Positions 4,960-6,219 of a stretch of 6,219 nucleotides of DNA are shown piece after piece. The notes beneath the pieces are model-generated. The model worked only from the letters and a program-made list of their open reading frames with translations, did no database searches and was not told where the DNA came from. Every line of letters begins with the position of its first letter. Position 1 is the stretch's first letter. The DNA is from an uncultured Rhodobacterales bacterium (GTDB lineage: Bacteria; Pseudomonadota; Alphaproteobacteria; Rhodobacterales; Rhodobacteraceae): positions 1 to 6,219 of the forward strand of contig CALCGO010000532.1 of the NCBI GenBank assembly GCA_937901055.1. Direction: 5' to 3'. The translations under genes and the position numbers were made by a program.

Positions 4960-6219
4960 TGTCGTTTGAAATGATCGCCTTACTGATGTTTGCTTCCATG
5001 ATGCTGATGCTCATGACAGGGCAACGGGTGTTTGCCGGTATCGGGTTTGTCGCAGTCGTGTCCGCGATGCTGCTTTGGGGCGACGGAGGCGTGGAGATCG
5101 CGTTTACCGCCTCCATGAAACTGATGAAATGGTATCCGTTGCTGACGTTACCACTGTTTATCTATATGGGCTTTATTCTGTCCGAATCCGGTATCGCCGA
5201 TGATTTATACAAGATGTTCCACGTCTGGATGGGCAGGTTAAACGGTGGTTTGGCCATTGGAACGATTGGTCTAATGGTGCTGATTTCGGCCATGAATGGC
5301 CTGTCTGTCGCGGGCATGGCTATCGGAGCCACCATCGCGTTGCCTGAACTATTGAAGCGGGGGTATGACAAAAGGATGATCTCGGGGGTTGTGCAGGCGG
5401 GATCATCGCTCGGCATCCTCGTTCCGCCATCCGTTGTACTGGTGCTATATGCGATGATCGCGCGCCAACCCGTAGGCAAGCTATGGTTGGCAGGTGTTAT
5501 TCCGGGCCTGATGATGGCCGCCATGTTTATCGCTTACATCGCTATTCGCTGTAAAATCAACCCGACGCTCGGCCCACCGCTTTCGAAAGAGGAGCGTGAT
5601 GTTCCGTTGGCTGAAAAGCTGAAGCTGCTTCAAGCGGGAATGCTTCCGCTGATCATCTTCTTTGTCATGATGTTCCCGTTCGTTAAAGGCTGGACAAGTC
5701 TTGTGGAAAGCTCAGCCGTGGGTGCAGCAACCGCGACGATCGCGGCCATTGTGAAGCGTCGCCTGACCAAAAAAGTGTTTGAAAACACGGTTCGCCAAAC
5801 CCTGAATATCAGCGCGATGTTCATGTGGATCATCCTCGCCGCCCTGGCCTTCGGGGCGGTATTTGACGGCGTTGGCGCGGTGAAAGCCATCAAAGCTTTC
5901 TTCCTCGACGGGCTTGGACTTAGCCCGTGGCAGGTGTTGATCCTGATGCAATTATCCTTCCTGCTGATGGGTACGTTCCTTGATGACACTGCGATGCTGG
6001 TCATCGTCGCCCCGCTTTACGTGCCACTGGTGGGCGCACTCGGGTTCGATCTGATTTGGTACGGCATCCTTTATACCATCACCAGCCAGATCGCCTATAT
6101 GACACCGCCGTTCGGGTACAACCTGTTCCTGATGCGAGCGATGGCCCCGCCCGAGATCACACTAAAGGACATCTATATGTCCATCATCCCGTTCGTGGGC
6201 GTGATGCTGCTTGCGTTGC
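4959..6219 (+). CDS. TRAP transporter large membrane subunit (DctM family), 3' end outside window
   Basis: The large permease, carrying the transport path of the TRAP system. The first 420 residues are present; members are usually about 425-445, so only the C-terminal end is missing. Hydrophobic helices fill most of the protein. Characteristic blocks are WYPLLTLPLFIYMGFIL (58-74), SAMNGLSVAG with IALPELLKRGYD (110-137), the GSSLGILVPPSVVLVLYAMI motif (148-167), LAGVIPGLMMAAMF (177-190), LLMGTFLDDTAMLVIVAPLY (335-354) and YMTPPFGYNLFLMRAMAP (380-397). The start ATG shares one base with the dctQ stop (TGATG) and has GGAGAA at 4945-4950. The closing TPPFGYNLF/DIYMSIIPF pattern resembles TRAP permeases annotated as mannitol/chloroaromatic type, but that label says little about substrate. 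The periplasmic binding protein gene (dctP) is not in the window and probably lies downstream. Confidence 0.95.
   Translation, partial: MSFEMIALLMFASMMLMLMTGQRVFAGIGFVAVVSAMLLWGDGGVEIAFTASMKLMKWYPLLTLPLFIYMGFILSESGIADDLYKMFHVWMGRLNGGLAIGTIGLMVLISAMNGLSVAGMAIGATIALPELLKRGYDKRMISGVVQAGSSLGILVPPSVVLVLYAMIARQPVGKLWLAGVIPGLMMAAMFIAYIAIRCKINPTLGPPLSKEERDVPLAEKLKLLQAGMLPLIIFFVMMFPFVKGWTSLVESSAVGAATATIAAIVKRRLTKKVFENTVRQTLNISAMFMWIILAALAFGAVFDGVGAVKAIKAFFLDGLGLSPWQVLILMQLSFLLMGTFLDDTAMLVIVAPLYVPLVGALGFDLIWYGILYTITSQIAYMTPPFGYNLFLMRAMAPPEITLKDIYMSIIPFVGVMLLAL

Noticed and set aside
5162..6004. Minus-strand open frames opposite dctM
   Set aside because: Shadows of the strongly family-like DctM coding frame; no ribosome-binding sites or domains.

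Overview
The window looks like chromosomal DNA of an alphaproteobacterium, most probably a marine Rhodobacterales (roseobacter-type) organism. This is judged from the protein sequences and gene neighbourhoods (BioY, an RpiR regulator beside a TRAP transporter, an alphaproteobacterial N-formylglutamate amidohydrolase-like enzyme) and from moderate, slightly GC-rich base composition. It is inference; no rRNA or other taxonomic marker is present. No tRNA, CRISPR array, insertion sequence or phage gene was seen.

Left part (1-1269): an HxlR-type winged-helix regulator (minus strand, 3' end cut by the window edge) is divergent from a complete class I SAM-dependent methyltransferase. The 151-bp gap between them carries a 14-bp inverted repeat (12/14 matches) whose arms fall over the weak candidate promoters. 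Local control of the methyltransferase and autoregulation are the simplest reading. Between the methyltransferase and dgkA (1270-1427) lies a small cluster of repeated TTGTGYAY motifs, three of them in tandem at an 11-bp period.

Middle (1428-2558): dgkA (diacylglycerol kinase, minus strand) and bioY (biotin ECF transporter S-component, plus strand) are divergent housekeeping-type genes. bioY has a strong Shine-Dalgarno sequence and no bioM/bioN next to it. A clear intrinsic terminator lies in the short gap where bioY meets the convergent rpiR-type gene.

Right part (2564-6219): a regulated uptake and catabolism cassette. An RpiR/MurR-family regulator (HTH plus SIS domain, minus strand) is divergent from an operon with overlapping genes: an N-formylglutamate amidohydrolase-family hydrolase, then the TRAP transporter small (DctQ) and large (DctM) membrane subunits. 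DctM is cut by the right edge just before its expected C-terminus. The 130-bp divergent region holds a perfect-consensus -35 box, a perfect 9-bp inverted repeat bracketing it, a nested 6-6-6 palindrome, and a 12-bp direct repeat flanking both ends. Both divergent genes appear to start with TTG. The likely logic is that the TRAP system imports an organic acid or amido compound, the hydrolase cleaves its C-N (formyl/amide-like) bond, and the RpiR protein senses a pathway intermediate. The substrate cannot be read from the sequence.

I see no wholly new system. The most worthwhile leads are the orphan RpiR/hydrolase/TRAP cassette and its symmetrical control region.
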